Part shown: piece by piece, positions 1 through 9,690 of the stretch | How positions within the stretch are numbered: the stretch's first letter is position 1 | Layout of the letters: each line of letters begins with the position of its first letter | IMG/VR virus record: IMGVR_UViG_3300002835_001028 | Coordinates: 1 to 24,797 of that record | Source of the DNA: a virus | Length of the DNA: 24,797 nt | Direction: 5' to 3' (one strand) | Made by a program: the position numbers and the translations under genes | Notes under the pieces: model-generated | Database searches by the model: none | What the model was told of the DNA's origin: nothing | Seen by the model: the letters and a program-made list of their open reading frames with translations, nothing else

Positions 1-1400
1 TTGTCATTAGTATTATCAGTGATATCAAAGATAATGAATGAGTAAGAAGATAATGGGAAACCATCAATGATTGGATTCTCAATATCATTAGTGTGAACAT
101 TGTCAAATGCTGGATTCAATACAAATTTCACGTTAGCCAAGAATGGGATAACATATGAAGTGTATGCAAATCCAAAGTTCAAGTCCATACCTTTACCAGT
201 GATAGCACCTATATCAGCAGCTTGAATCAATAAACCAGAAGATACTGCTTCACGTTTGATAGCCTCATTTACCATTCTCATACCACCCATACCAGTTTGT
301 ACAACTAATGAGCGTTTTGGATCTGGACCTTGGAATTCAACTTTACCATTAAAGAAGTTGTAGATCTCACCACGGAATAAATCCAATGTGAAGTTATTCT
401 TGTTGTAGATTCTTTTGAAAGAGTTATCTAACTGTTTCCAAAGACCCACTGACAATCTTAAATCATCTGGACCATCTTGTTTGATTCTACCACCTTGTCC
501 CCACATCAAGTATGTCTCAATATCTTGAGCAATCTTAGATAAGTGAGCAGATTCCATTGTAGTTAAGAAAGTTCTAGATAAATCACCATTGTCAAAAGCT
601 TTTTTAACTTTGTCTTTACCTAATGTCTTAACCATATCATCTAAGCTATTGATTGAAGGATCATTTAAGTTTGTATCAAATGTTCTCCAGATCTCAGTTA
701 CAGGAACTGTACCATCTGCATTCATACCACCTTTGATCATTAAATCTGCTCTAGAAGAAATAGAGTAATGAACGTGAGCTTCAGCACCTCCTACAAAGTT
801 GTAGAATTCACGGAAACCAGCTCTAGTTTGGATGTCAGAGAATCTCTCACCATACTCACCACGAGCAGAACCTTTACGGAATACTTTAGTACCATTAGCT
901 AAGTACTTGTTATCCAAGAACTTGAAGTTATCATTATTTACTAACTGTACGGTATAGATAAATCCATCACCTACAGGTAAAATATCTTCAGCTGTTACAT
1001 AAAGTTCAACACCGTTATATTTGTCATATGTGAACATATCACCATGTCCAAACTCACGTCTGTTTAACTTTACTCTGAAGGTTGATCCTTCAATTCCTTT
1101 GAACTCATTATCTGGTTCAATGTCCTCAATAATGTAAGGAAGATCAATAGACACAGGAGTCTGCCATCTATATTCACCTCTTGCATTATCAACCATAATT
1201 ACATTTTTTCCGCCAAAAGAAGACATTTGGTATAGGGGCATTTCAACTTTTTGAGCCATAGCCCATAAGTCTACTGGACCTAAATCCATTGGTTGTGCAT
1301 CTTTCAACATGTTTACTAAGTGGTAAGAATCCACATGTGAACTTGCATTGTATGCAGTATCACGCAGAAATATACCATTGTTTAAAACTGGAGTTGCCAT
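1..1400 (-). CDS. Major capsid protein (partial, C-terminus beyond window)
   Basis: An open frame of 466 complete codons starts at the ATG at 1398-1400 and runs off the left edge without a stop, so only the C-terminal end is missing. The N-terminus begins MATPVLNNGIFLRDTAYN. The protein is a soluble mix of strand and helix with no membrane segment or low complexity, as expected for an HK97-fold capsid subunit of roughly 500 residues. It lies 25 bases downstream of a scaffold-like gene, with portal and terminase genes before that. The leader is A/T-only with no Shine-Dalgarno. The GC is slightly higher and the codons more regular than in neighbouring genes, which suits a highly expressed structural protein. 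The name comes from position, size and general resemblance to crAss-like capsid proteins, not from a catalytic motif. Confidence 0.82.
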   Translation of the reverse strand, partial: MATPVLNNGIFLRDTAYNASSHVDSYHLVNMLKDAQPMDLGPVDLWAMAQKVEMPLYQMSSFGGKNVIMVDNARGEYRWQTPVSIDLPYIIEDIEPDNEFKGIEGSTFRVKLNRREFGHGDMFTYDKYNGVELYVTAEDILPVGDGFIYTVQLVNNDNFKFLDNKYLANGTKVFRKGSARGEYGERFSDIQTRAGFREFYNFVGGAEAHVHYSISSRADLMIKGGMNADGTVPVTEIWRTFDTNLNDPSINSLDDMVKTLGKDKVKKAFDNGDLSRTFLTTMESAHLSKIAQDIETYLMWGQGGRIKQDGPDDLRLSVGLWKQLDNSFKRIYNKNNFTLDLFRGEIYNFFNGKVEFQGPDPKRSLVVQTGMGGMRMVNEAIKREAVSSGLLIQAADIGAITGKGMDLNFGFAYTSYVIPFLANVKFVLNPAFDNVHTNDIENPIIDGFPLSSYSFIIFDITDNTND

Positions 1401-1425
1401 TTATATTTATTTATTAGTTACTTAT

Positions 1426-2697
1426 TTAAAATGTACGTCTGAATATATTAGTATTCTGACGCTGTATTGTTTTTTGTGAAGATCCAGGTTTTTTAGTATC
1501 TGTTGCTCCAGTATTAGTTGAAGAACTTGAAAGTTTTCTTGACTCTTCAGTCTTCAATGCTCTCACAGTTTTTTCAACTGATTCTTTATTACCTACTTCT
1601 TTTACTCTATTTCTGTATCCTTCTGGATCTTGTAATAACCAAAGTGCTTCAGCAATTAACCCATGATTAGGTTCAACAAACTGATACTTCTCTAACAAGT
1701 GTCCTAACAAGTTTGTATTCTTACCTGATATAGATGGGTAGTTAGGTTGCACCAATCCAGAATAAAGTAAGCTTTGTACTTTCTTATCCAATTTAAGTCC
1801 AGCAAGTTCACCCGCTGCAAGTGTATTATACACACTATCAGTATAAGCTTTAGCTTGTTTTTGTTGTTGTTCTTTTTTGTGCTCTTGTTCTGCTAACTGT
1901 CTTGCAACAATTTCTTCTTGCATTCTGTCTAACTTAGGTTTAAACTGATTAGCTTTTTGTTCAAGCTTATTCATGTCAGCCCAATCTTGAATCTCTGATT
2001 CAATTTCTTCAGCATTTCCAAAGTTAGTAGCCCAAAGATATTGTCTAGCAATTTCTTCTTGGTCACCTTCATTAGAAGGATCTAAGTCAATGATCTCTTC
2101 TACATGCGCCAGAGTTCTAAAAAGACCCTTTAAATCTTGTCCGCCATCAGCTACATATTTAGCAGCAATTTGAAGTTCTTCAGGAAGAGCATTAAAAAAT
2201 TCTTTAGGAACTTTTGCCTTTACAGCATTTTCTCTTTCTTGAAAATTTGCTTCAAACAATTCTCTAAAATCTTTAGTACTGTACTCTTCTAAAGCTTTAT
2301 CATCATCAAAAGGAATTAGAGTTCCTTCCTCAATCATTTTTTGTGCTAGATCATAAAGACCTTCTTTATCTACTTTAGGTCTTCCTTTTGTCCCAGCTGT
2401 TTCTTCTTGAGAAATTAAATTATCTAACTCAGCAATAGTTTCTTCAACTTCTGCTTTATCCTCTACTGCTTGAGCTTTTTCTTTTGCAGTACTTGTTGTA
2501 TTGTCAAGGAACGTAGTGTCAATGTTTTCTTTGGAGAACATGGTTTTAGGCTTACTTTCTTCAGCTGTCTTACCATCTTCTGGTGTCATGATGTTTGCTG
2601 CACCAGGATTACCAAATAATTCATCAATGTTTACATCAACTTGCTCTACCGTTGTAGAATCTTGAATGTCATCAAGATTAGTTGCATCTTTGTTCAT
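1426..2697 (-). CDS. Probable capsid scaffolding / capsid-assembly protein
   Basis: This 423-residue protein lies between portal and major capsid genes, the usual place for a scaffold or assembly protein. The first ~100 residues are acidic and low in complexity. The middle is predicted helical, and a Gln/Lys/Glu-rich coiled coil lies around residues 250-285. The C-terminus is Ser/Thr-rich and then basic, ending in NTNIFRRTF. An acidic N-terminus, helical core and basic C-terminal capsid-binding tail is the general architecture of phage scaffolds. No prohead protease motif (Ser/His/Asp triad) was seen here or in the rest of the window. A 90-base A/T-rich gap separates it from the portal gene and could hold a promoter. 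The function is inferred from position and composition; it could instead be a minor head protein. Confidence 0.5.
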   Translation of the reverse strand: MNKDATNLDDIQDSTTVEQVDVNIDELFGNPGAANIMTPEDGKTAEESKPKTMFSKENIDTTFLDNTTSTAKEKAQAVEDKAEVEETIAELDNLISQEETAGTKGRPKVDKEGLYDLAQKMIEEGTLIPFDDDKALEEYSTKDFRELFEANFQERENAVKAKVPKEFFNALPEELQIAAKYVADGGQDLKGLFRTLAHVEEIIDLDPSNEGDQEEIARQYLWATNFGNAEEIESEIQDWADMNKLEQKANQFKPKLDRMQEEIVARQLAEQEHKKEQQQKQAKAYTDSVYNTLAAGELAGLKLDKKVQSLLYSGLVQPNYPSISGKNTNLLGHLLEKYQFVEPNHGLIAEALWLLQDPEGYRNRVKEVGNKESVEKTVRALKTEESRKLSSSSTNTGATDTKKPGSSQKTIQRQNTNIFRRTF

Positions 2698-2787
2698 GTT
2701 GTTGGTTTTGGTTTATAATTTAATATAATAAATAAACTTGATAAATTTAAAAGTCTTAAAAACATTTTTTGCATTATATAGCTAAGC

Positions 2788-5517
2788 TTATTCTTTTTCA
2801 TCAAATTTGTTTTTGTTCTCTCTGGCAATTTCTAGTTGTTTATTAGCAATTTCTTTTTGAGCTTGTATTTTTTCTCTTTCAATTTGATTCTTTTGAGAGT
2901 CATTATTTTGTCTATTAGTTTCTTTTTCTCTCTGAAGATTCATTTGATCTTGAAACTGTTCACTATCTTTAATATCTTTCATAGCATCAATATAATCAGA
3001 TTGCATGTTTTGGTTTATATCTACCATAGAGCCCATACCAGCAGCTCTGATTTCTGCAATTAAAATATCTTTCTGTCTATTTTTTTCATCCCTCATTTCT
3101 TCAGCATCAATCTCCATTTTCTTTTGTTTTTCTTGAGACTCTATTTGCTGTTGTTGCATTTCTTGTTGATGTTGTTGTTCTTCTTGTTTTTGTTTTTGTT
3201 GTTTCTCTTCAGCAGCTTTAAGTGTATTATTAACTTCAGAGACAGTATCTGCTTGCACAAGTTTTCCTAAATCATAAATAGTTGCACCAGTAGTATTATT
3301 AGTCATAGCCATTTGTTTCAATTGCTCTAACACAGCTCTATGATTTGCTGTAGTGGTACAGAATATATTAAGATCTCTCATTAATAAGTCTGTCCCATTT
3401 ATTTCAAAGTTTACTTTTTCATCTGTGGATGTGACATAGGAAAGTCTAGCTGACGGTTTTGTTGAATGATAATATTGTGCAAGATCTGTTCTCATTGTAT
3501 GTACTCTAGGCATTAAGTAATCACAGTGTTGTATAAAGTATACTTCTGTTTGTGCATATGATGCTGATGCAGCTTGCTCTACCCCTGTAGCAGTCATTTG
3601 AGATAACTGTTGTCCCAATCTTTGAGGATTAATCCCAATTACATCATATGCTTGTTGCTTAAAATGTTCTGATAATTTAATCCTTGACATTAACCTGTTA
3701 GTCTGTTCTAGATCTAATTTCTGGAAATGTTGGAAGCTTAATGGGTTTTCTGTATTTGTAATAGATGTATCAAGCGGTAACATCTGGAAATTTTTCATAG
3801 CAACATAAGCTTTTGCTAAGTTGTTTTTTCCCCAGTCTTCTCCAGCAGAGTGTCTCGGTAATGCATTTTGATCAAGTAATATTACAGTACCTAACTCATC
3901 AACTAGTATGTCAGCTATTTGATTGTTTACAATATTGTATCCGATCTGATATGGTTTCATTAAATCCAACAAAGATGTTGACTTAGTATTTCTATCAGAA
4001 AACACAGCTCCTTCTACAGGAAGCTTACAACCATACAAACTATTGTCACCTTTAAATTGAAATCTTAATGGTCCAATATGGTTTTTATCTATACCAATGT
4101 ATAGTGGAGAAAATCCTCCAGGATTATTCATACCCCAGAATGAAGGAATATTAGGACCAATTTTTACACCACCCCAAACTTCATTAATCCATATCCAGTC
4201 AATGTGCTCTCCATATACAAGAGTCTCTTTATTTTTATTCTTAAATAGTCTTGTATCATAAATTGGATTATCTGTTATTTTATAATCTTCAGTTATAATC
4301 TCATTAACAACTTCTCCGTTTTCTTTTATTTTTGTTAAGTGACCAACTTTTCTTTGAGATTTCCAATAGCAGGTTGTAACTCTTAATAAATATGCTGTAC
4401 CTTGATCATAGTAATCTTCTCCTTCAGAAAGAATTTGATTGACTATATCTCCACCATCATATACAGAACCAGCCATCATTGTGGTATATTGTCTATATGC
4501 TAATGAAGGCATATTAGTATTCCATTCATGAGACTTAGTAGCATCATAAAATGTACCATCATTTTGACCACCTATTGCATAACCCGCAGATCTAATTGGG
4601 TAGACTGCTTCTAATGCTTCATGTTGTTCTTCTGTAAGTATATAACCATACTTATCAATTACATCAGCTACAGTCATCATGTCTACTTTACCTACCCAGT
4701 TACCTTGAGAAATATACCTTGCATCAGGAGACTTGTGATAGAAAGTAACAGGAGGATTCCATAGTTCTACTTCATAGTCATCTTCCATCATTCTAAAATG
4801 CCAAAACTCTCTGTCTGTAATAAGCATATCTCTGAACCCTCTTTCTTCTAGCTCATCCATATGGAATCTTTCAACATCTACTTTATGTTGGTGAGAAGCC
4901 CATTGTTCTACAAGAGATCTGTAATTTTTTTTAAAGAAGCCTTCTATTTCAGGTAATGATTTAATACTTTCTGGAGCCGTTTGTTGTTGTGCTTCAGGAG
5001 AGTTGGGATCCAACCCTTGTTCTAATAAAGCAGCTTGTATTTTATTAGTTGCATCTGACATTAGAGTATCTTCTACCATCTTTCTTTTTTGCTCCATCAT
5101 CTCATTATATGAGAAATCATCAATGGCTCTGTAAGTAAGTTTGGTAGATCTTTTAGCAAATTCAGCTACAAGAACATTAATAACATTTGGGATAATAGGA
5201 TAAAACTTTAACTCTAAAGCAGACCAGTCTTCTCTAGTTAATACATCAACAATTTCTTTCATTTCATTGTTTTCTTCAACTATATAGTCTGACTTGTCTA
5301 TAATACCTTTAGCAAGCTTATAGTTTTTCATCAGCCTCCGTGCATTTCTACGGATTTGTTTTAACCCATTCCACTCTAACCAGTCAAGATTCCAAGCTGC
5401 CCACTCTTCATCTTTTTCCTTTTTAGGAACAAATTGTAAAGGTTGAGTAATACTACCCATTCTGTTATGAGATGCCTTTGCTCCTTTTTTGAGCTGCATA
5501 GCGTTAAATACTTGCAT
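2788..5517 (-). CDS. Portal protein
   Basis: This 909-residue protein is encoded two bases after the terminase large subunit stop, the classic terminase-portal order. Residues ~1-765 form a mixed alpha/beta body without membrane segments. Residues ~769-909 are an extended Gln/Glu/Lys-rich coiled coil with runs such as QQHQQEMQQQQ, similar to the long helical C-terminal tails of large portals. Portals of crAss-like phages are also unusually long (around 800 residues). Twelve copies would form the DNA channel at one capsid vertex and dock the terminase motor. No enzymatic motif is visible. The call rests on size, position between terminase and scaffold/capsid genes, and the coiled-coil tail. 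Confidence 0.82.
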   Translation of the reverse strand: MQVFNAMQLKKGAKASHNRMGSITQPLQFVPKKEKDEEWAAWNLDWLEWNGLKQIRRNARRLMKNYKLAKGIIDKSDYIVEENNEMKEIVDVLTREDWSALELKFYPIIPNVINVLVAEFAKRSTKLTYRAIDDFSYNEMMEQKRKMVEDTLMSDATNKIQAALLEQGLDPNSPEAQQQTAPESIKSLPEIEGFFKKNYRSLVEQWASHQHKVDVERFHMDELEERGFRDMLITDREFWHFRMMEDDYEVELWNPPVTFYHKSPDARYISQGNWVGKVDMMTVADVIDKYGYILTEEQHEALEAVYPIRSAGYAIGGQNDGTFYDATKSHEWNTNMPSLAYRQYTTMMAGSVYDGGDIVNQILSEGEDYYDQGTAYLLRVTTCYWKSQRKVGHLTKIKENGEVVNEIITEDYKITDNPIYDTRLFKNKNKETLVYGEHIDWIWINEVWGGVKIGPNIPSFWGMNNPGGFSPLYIGIDKNHIGPLRFQFKGDNSLYGCKLPVEGAVFSDRNTKSTSLLDLMKPYQIGYNIVNNQIADILVDELGTVILLDQNALPRHSAGEDWGKNNLAKAYVAMKNFQMLPLDTSITNTENPLSFQHFQKLDLEQTNRLMSRIKLSEHFKQQAYDVIGINPQRLGQQLSQMTATGVEQAASASYAQTEVYFIQHCDYLMPRVHTMRTDLAQYYHSTKPSARLSYVTSTDEKVNFEINGTDLLMRDLNIFCTTTANHRAVLEQLKQMAMTNNTTGATIYDLGKLVQADTVSEVNNTLKAAEEKQQKQKQEEQQHQQEMQQQQIESQEKQKKMEIDAEEMRDEKNRQKDILIAEIRAAGMGSMVDINQNMQSDYIDAMKDIKDSEQFQDQMNLQREKETNRQNNDSQKNQIEREKIQAQKEIANKQLEIARENKNKFDEKE

Positions 5518-5519
5518 AA

Positions 5520-7733
5520 CTATTTTATATTTTTAAATGGAGATCTTTTTACATTTTGTCCTCCTGATGAACTACCTGAAGTCCTCCCCATATGACGGAA
5601 AGGACTACTGTTTAATTTAAACAAATTTTCTGACTTCTGCAAGTTTTTGGCTGCATCATCCATGATGACTCTCTTAGCATAACCTCTGTTTGCTTGCTGT
5701 ATTCTCATGAATGCAACCAGTGCACAAAATGCTACAAGCCTATCCACATTGACTCCATCTGAGTATGCACCCATTTCTTTTAGCAACATAATATCTGGTA
5801 TCCTTTCAATACCATATTTAGTTCTTACAATAGTACCATCAGATTTAGTTTCAACATCTAATTCTTCTTTAGTATATTCTATAGCATAACTTAATAAGTG
5901 AGCTTTGAATAATGTTCCTGTATTCTTCCAACCATACTCTTGATATACTGAATTATTAGAACCAAGATCTTTTAAGAACATTATTTGACTTTTTGGTACT
6001 AAGTACTTCTGCTTCTTTCTAGAGATCATGTACTGGATAAATAATGAGATGTTATTCTCAATTACTGTCCAGGCATTATACCATTCTATTATTGTCTCAA
6101 GTCTTTGGTGAGTTTTATTAATATCATCAAACCTTCCGCACCAAGCTGCTACAATTTTATCTGGTTCTATATATGTTTCAGTTTCTATACCTGTAACCTT
6201 TGTTACTTCTACAGGAGCTTTCATTATATATATAGAACACAAAGATTCAGATGTAGTTGTTTTACCTTCAGCTACGGGGTCAATAGAAGCATAGTACATT
6301 CCAAAGTTAGGATTCTCAACGGGTCTTTCCCATACTACAAGAACTCCTGTTTTATCTTCAGTATTTTTTGTAATTGGAAATTCTGTAATTGGTCTTTTAT
6401 TACTATGCTCAGGAAGTATCTTTCCATTGGCATCTCTACCTAAATCTAAGAACTCATATGGGTAATCTTTATCTTCAATTCTTCTTTGTTGTGCTGTTAC
6501 CAAATGCATTGGAAACTTAGATACTGTTCTGTTAGCAAAAGCTTCTTCAATATTTCTTGGATGCTGAGAAATCCTTAACTGATATGTTTCCGGATCAAGT
6601 TCTTTTTTCCATTTTTCAAACTGATCATCTAATGCTTCTAATGCTTCTTGTACTTTAGAATTTCCAAAGTTATCAATATAGGGAGGCATAGACCATTGCT
6701 CAGGTATAAATAACCCAGATTTTCCTACAGAACCTTTATTATCTAGCAAATCAGTTTCTACAGAGTATATATCATTTTCAGTTGGATACAGAATCATTTT
6801 TCTTAATGGTTCACATTGAGATAAATCCCCCACTGATCCTGCTGCAATAAACATACCTGTAGTAGTTAAACCAGATCTCATTGCAGGACGCATATACTCA
6901 TATGTATTATTCATTCTTGGAGCAATACCAGCCTCCTCATGGAAGAAGTACTTAACCGGACCCCCTACACCATTTGTTGGATCTTTCTCAAATGACATAC
7001 CTTGAATAGTACCTTTAAGACCTACTTCTGTTTTTCTGTCCCCTCTCCTTACCTCAATCTTCTGTTGCCACATCATCACTTTGTCTGGAGACATAGGTCT
7101 ATACCATGCTGTATGTTCATTAAGAAAAGCCGCGTACTCTTGTAAAAACTTCCAGGAACCTTTCTCATTAATGTAGTCTTTAAGGCTGGCACCAATCTTT
7201 AGAGTAACCCCTTCTTCAAACCATTGCTGGTTAAGAAGTTTAGCCATGTGATAATAAGAAGAAGCTATCTGTCTTTTCTTTAGAATAGCTACATGGTTAT
7301 AATTTAATTCTGATAGTATTTCATAAAGAGCCATGTGATATTGAGCATCTCTAATATCAGCAAAACCAAACTTTTGTATTTCTTTGTTGAAGATGGGTAA
7401 GAAGTTTAACCACATATAGTAGTCTCTAGTCATATACCAGACTTTACCTTTTTCTTTAATCAAGAGTCCTCTTCTGCATTTTGCTTTCTGATCATCCCAG
7501 TATGTTATAAAATCTTTAGATTTAAAAGGAGCTGTACAATAAACTTTGTCTTTATTAAACTTTGCAGATTCTTGTGTAAATAAATTTGCGGTAGTATCAT
7601 TAAACTCATACTTACCAGGTTCTTTAAAAACATTGGTTAATAAGTATTCATAGAATTCTTCTCTTGAGTTAAAGTCAGTAGAAGCCCATGTACCATTATC
7701 CCATGTAGGTATGTCTTGATATATTTCTCTCAT
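5520..7733 (-). CDS. terL: Terminase large subunit (ATPase-nuclease)
   Basis: This 737-residue DNA-packaging motor has an N-terminal ATPase and a C-terminal RNase H-fold nuclease. The Walker A region is at about residues 152-161 (KKRQIASSYY) and is degenerate, lacking the canonical GK[ST]. Walker B is at 262-267 (YFFHEE), and a coupling-type AAGS segment is at 297-300. The nuclease triad candidates are Asp485 (in ASIDP), Glu559 (in VIEN) and Asp664 (in VNVDRL). The length is at the upper end for large terminases but fits crAss-like phages. The gene starts two bases after the stop of the preceding 171-residue gene and is followed two bases later by the portal, so the three are probably translated from one transcript. 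It should act at the portal vertex, cutting and pumping concatemeric DNA into proheads. Confidence 0.93.
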   Translation of the reverse strand: MREIYQDIPTWDNGTWASTDFNSREEFYEYLLTNVFKEPGKYEFNDTTANLFTQESAKFNKDKVYCTAPFKSKDFITYWDDQKAKCRRGLLIKEKGKVWYMTRDYYMWLNFLPIFNKEIQKFGFADIRDAQYHMALYEILSELNYNHVAILKKRQIASSYYHMAKLLNQQWFEEGVTLKIGASLKDYINEKGSWKFLQEYAAFLNEHTAWYRPMSPDKVMMWQQKIEVRRGDRKTEVGLKGTIQGMSFEKDPTNGVGGPVKYFFHEEAGIAPRMNNTYEYMRPAMRSGLTTTGMFIAAGSVGDLSQCEPLRKMILYPTENDIYSVETDLLDNKGSVGKSGLFIPEQWSMPPYIDNFGNSKVQEALEALDDQFEKWKKELDPETYQLRISQHPRNIEEAFANRTVSKFPMHLVTAQQRRIEDKDYPYEFLDLGRDANGKILPEHSNKRPITEFPITKNTEDKTGVLVVWERPVENPNFGMYYASIDPVAEGKTTTSESLCSIYIMKAPVEVTKVTGIETETYIEPDKIVAAWCGRFDDINKTHQRLETIIEWYNAWTVIENNISLFIQYMISRKKQKYLVPKSQIMFLKDLGSNNSVYQEYGWKNTGTLFKAHLLSYAIEYTKEELDVETKSDGTIVRTKYGIERIPDIMLLKEMGAYSDGVNVDRLVAFCALVAFMRIQQANRGYAKRVIMDDAAKNLQKSENLFKLNSSPFRHMGRTSGSSSGGQNVKRSPFKNIK

Positions 7734-7735
7734 AA

Positions 7736-8251
7736 TTATTGATCATATCCTAAACCAATTCCTCCGCGCACTTTGCTGGATTGTTCTTCTTGCAAATCTT
7801 TGTAGACTCCTTTAAAAGAAGCTCTGATATCATTAAAACTTTTAGCAGCTGCAATTAGAGAGTTAAAGTTTCCATCTCTACCAGTTGTAAACTGACTTGT
7901 TTCCATATATTTACCTAATCTATCTAGCATAGATGCAATACCTTTATATGCTCTTGATGTTGGTGTTTCATACATTCTTTGACAGAATAGTAAACCAATA
8001 GCAATGTCATCATCTTCTGTAGAAAACTCTGCTTCTATTTCTTGAAGTATAATAGATTCTTTATCTATTTCAGGTGTATTAAAAAAAGGATTCATATCTG
8101 GATTAGGACATGTCATGTAAAACAAGTACTGGTAAATCTTTAAGTGTTCATCTGGATAATTATCCATAATATCTTTTAAAGCTTTCAGTGTATAACAATG
8201 TTCTGTTGGTATCACAGTACCATTCTGAACATCAAACAATCTTACTATCAT
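7736..8251 (-). CDS. Protein of unknown function directly upstream of terL (small-terminase candidate by position)
   Basis: This 171-residue soluble protein is mostly helical. Its acidic centre (around EIEAEFSTEDDDIAIG) is followed by helices rich in Arg and Lys and a Gly-rich C-terminus. Its ATG overlaps the TGA of the upstream gene (ATGA), and its stop is two bases from the terL start, so it is tightly coupled to the packaging genes. Small terminase subunits often occupy this place and have similar size, but no DNA-binding helix-turn-helix can be identified with confidence. The small-terminase idea is therefore positional only. It could equally be another head-assembly or connector protein. 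Confidence 0.6.
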   Translation of the reverse strand: MIVRLFDVQNGTVIPTEHCYTLKALKDIMDNYPDEHLKIYQYLFYMTCPNPDMNPFFNTPEIDKESIILQEIEAEFSTEDDDIAIGLLFCQRMYETPTSRAYKGIASMLDRLGKYMETSQFTTGRDGNFNSLIAAAKSFNDIRASFKGVYKDLQEEQSSKVRGGIGLGYDQ

Positions 8252-8544
8252 TTTCTTTTAAATATATTAGTATTAGACTTTTTTTTGGTTTTAACTATTG
8301 TATTTTTATAAATAAAAACAAGAGCATTTATTAATGAAGTTGCTTTATATTCCTCATAATATATATGATGTTTTAAAAGAACTGACCACTTTGATTTTTT
8401 TGAAATATCATAATTAGTAAACTCAGCATCTTGACCTGTAGAAGGAATTTTATATAAATTTTTTACTAAAATATATTTAGAAAATTTCCATTTTACATTA
8501 CCTACAAGAATTATATCTTTATAAAAATTAAAAAATTGTATCAT
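8248..8544 (-). CDS. Hypothetical small basic protein
   Basis: The product is 98 residues, unusually rich in Lys, Ile, Tyr and Phe, with a strongly basic C-terminus (KTKKKSNTNIFKRK). It sits between the PD-(D/E)XK nuclease gene (two-base gap) and the gene before terL (four-base ATGA overlap), so expression is very likely coupled. The DNA is more A/T-rich than its neighbours. I recognise no family. The tight spacing on both sides, rather than the sequence itself, is the reason for accepting it as a gene. Confidence 0.6.
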   Translation of the reverse strand: MIQFFNFYKDIILVGNVKWKFSKYILVKNLYKIPSTGQDAEFTNYDISKKSKWSVLLKHHIYYEEYKATSLINALVFIYKNTIVKTKKKSNTNIFKRK

Positions 8545-8546
8545 AA

Positions 8547-9386
8547 TTATTTCTTTTTAATTACTATTTTGTTGTCTTTGATATAATGCATTAAAGCATT
8601 AACCTCATCTACAAGATACGGAATTACCATGGGGATTACTTCTTTTATTACAGGATCTCCATTGTGATTTAGTTTAATTACTGGATATCCATATTCATCT
8701 TCTGAATCAACTTCAAACACAACATGATGAATAAACATTTTTCCTGGTTTTAATTTTGGATTATGTTTAAGCATAATGTACATGTAGATGCTTAATTGGA
8801 TTGCATAATGATTAAAGTTACAATCATCTAAACTATCTAATGGAAATTGTAATTTGTCTGAAGCTCCTTCCCAGTTTACAAAAGATTCTTTCTTAATCTC
8901 TTTGTTTGTCTTGTAGTCAATGATATTTATTTTACCATTCACTACCTCAACTAAATCTGACTGACCACATATACCTGCAGATTTAAGATAAACCATATGT
9001 TCAGGATACACTCCTTCTTCCAGCTTCTGATTAGGTGCAAGTTTTATACCGCTTTCTGTTGTTTCATTAGGAATAAATATTGGTATATTCTTCCCATCAA
9101 CTTCAAGAGATGATAATGCACAAAGATCTGCTTCTCTTTGATTATGGTAATATGTTCCCATAGTAACAGCTCTTTCAGATTCAGTTTCCCAAATCTCTTG
9201 TATTTTCTTTGGATCAATACCAAACCATTTAGATCTTTTATTCTTAGAAACTTTTGCAGCAATAGACTTAGCATCAAAAGGTTTTTTAAAGTGAGCAACT
9301 AATGTTGTTACACTTATCCAATTGAGTTTATCTTCAGCTGTTAAGCTTTTATAAGTATGATCTGTTGCACTAAAGTATATACTCAT
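8547..9386 (-). CDS. PD-(D/E)XK family nuclease
   Basis: This 279-residue protein carries a RecB/Cas4-like PD-(D/E)XK nuclease core. The visible motifs are Glu129 (in YPEHMVY), Asp144 (in GQSDLV), the Asp157-Tyr158-Lys159 core (IIDYKTNK) and the later helix with Gln197 and Tyr201 (HYAIQLSIYMYIM), matching the usual E...D...DYK...QxxxY pattern. A His in TYYHNQRE (residue 81) could be the upstream motif. Phage members process DNA ends, branched intermediates or recombination substrates. A nuclease of this superfamily next to the terminase block is a known feature of crAss-like genomes. The gene starts one base after the stop of the Cys-rich gene. The exact substrate is not predictable from sequence. 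Confidence 0.85.
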   Translation of the reverse strand: MSIYFSATDHTYKSLTAEDKLNWISVTTLVAHFKKPFDAKSIAAKVSKNKRSKWFGIDPKKIQEIWETESERAVTMGTYYHNQREADLCALSSLEVDGKNIPIFIPNETTESGIKLAPNQKLEEGVYPEHMVYLKSAGICGQSDLVEVVNGKINIIDYKTNKEIKKESFVNWEGASDKLQFPLDSLDDCNFNHYAIQLSIYMYIMLKHNPKLKPGKMFIHHVVFEVDSEDEYGYPVIKLNHNGDPVIKEVIPMVIPYLVDEVNALMHYIKDNKIVIKKK

Positions 9387-9387
9387 C

Positions 9388-9690
9388 TTATTTAAGATTA
9401 TCTAGTTTATCCTCATCTTCTTCTGATATTAATGCTTTCCATCTCAAGTCTGGACAACTTGATGATAAAGATCTTGTTTTAAAAGAAAGTGAGCAACCAC
9501 ATAAATTACAACAAGGTTGTGTACCAGGCATAATACATGATTTGCCTTCATCATCTCTTTTTACACAAATATTGCATTCAGCCATTCTTGCTGCTGCTAT
9601 CTCTTCAACAAACTGATCTCTAATGATGGTATTTTTAATCCCCTCCATTATTTCTTTCCGGTGTTTCCAGATGTTTTGAAATGTACTCAT
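9388..9690 (-). CDS. Cys-rich putative zinc-binding protein
   Basis: This 100-residue protein has a helical N-terminus (~1-35) followed by a cluster of eight cysteines between about residues 39 and 79 (CNIC, C, CCNLCGC, C), which suggests one or two zinc sites. The C-terminus is acidic. The annotated start overlaps the end of the upstream IHF-like gene by 56 bases. A second in-frame ATG (residue 15, at 9648) would cut the overlap to 14 bases. I keep the longer form because the N-terminal STFQNIWKHRKEI segment looks like part of the helix. Small Cys-rich proteins of this kind occur in the packaging-proximal gene cluster of related phages. The role is unknown. Confidence 0.7.
   Translation of the reverse strand: MSTFQNIWKHRKEIMEGIKNTIIRDQFVEEIAAARMAECNICVKRDDEGKSCIMPGTQPCCNLCGCSLSFKTRSLSSSCPDLRWKALISEEDEDKLDNLK

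Noticed and set aside
1442-8274. A shared 14-base sequence (AATATATTAGTATT) near the ends of the scaffold-like and 98-residue genes
   Set aside because: Both copies encode a similar NTNIF tail and lie at different distances from the next start (42 and 10 bases), so a shared promoter is not supported. Chance in A/T-rich DNA is likely.
9044-9298. Second minus-strand frame inside the PD-(D/E)XK gene (also 13913-14122 and 17103-17339 in fibres)
   Set aside because: Leu-rich low-complexity translations fully inside well-supported genes in another frame.
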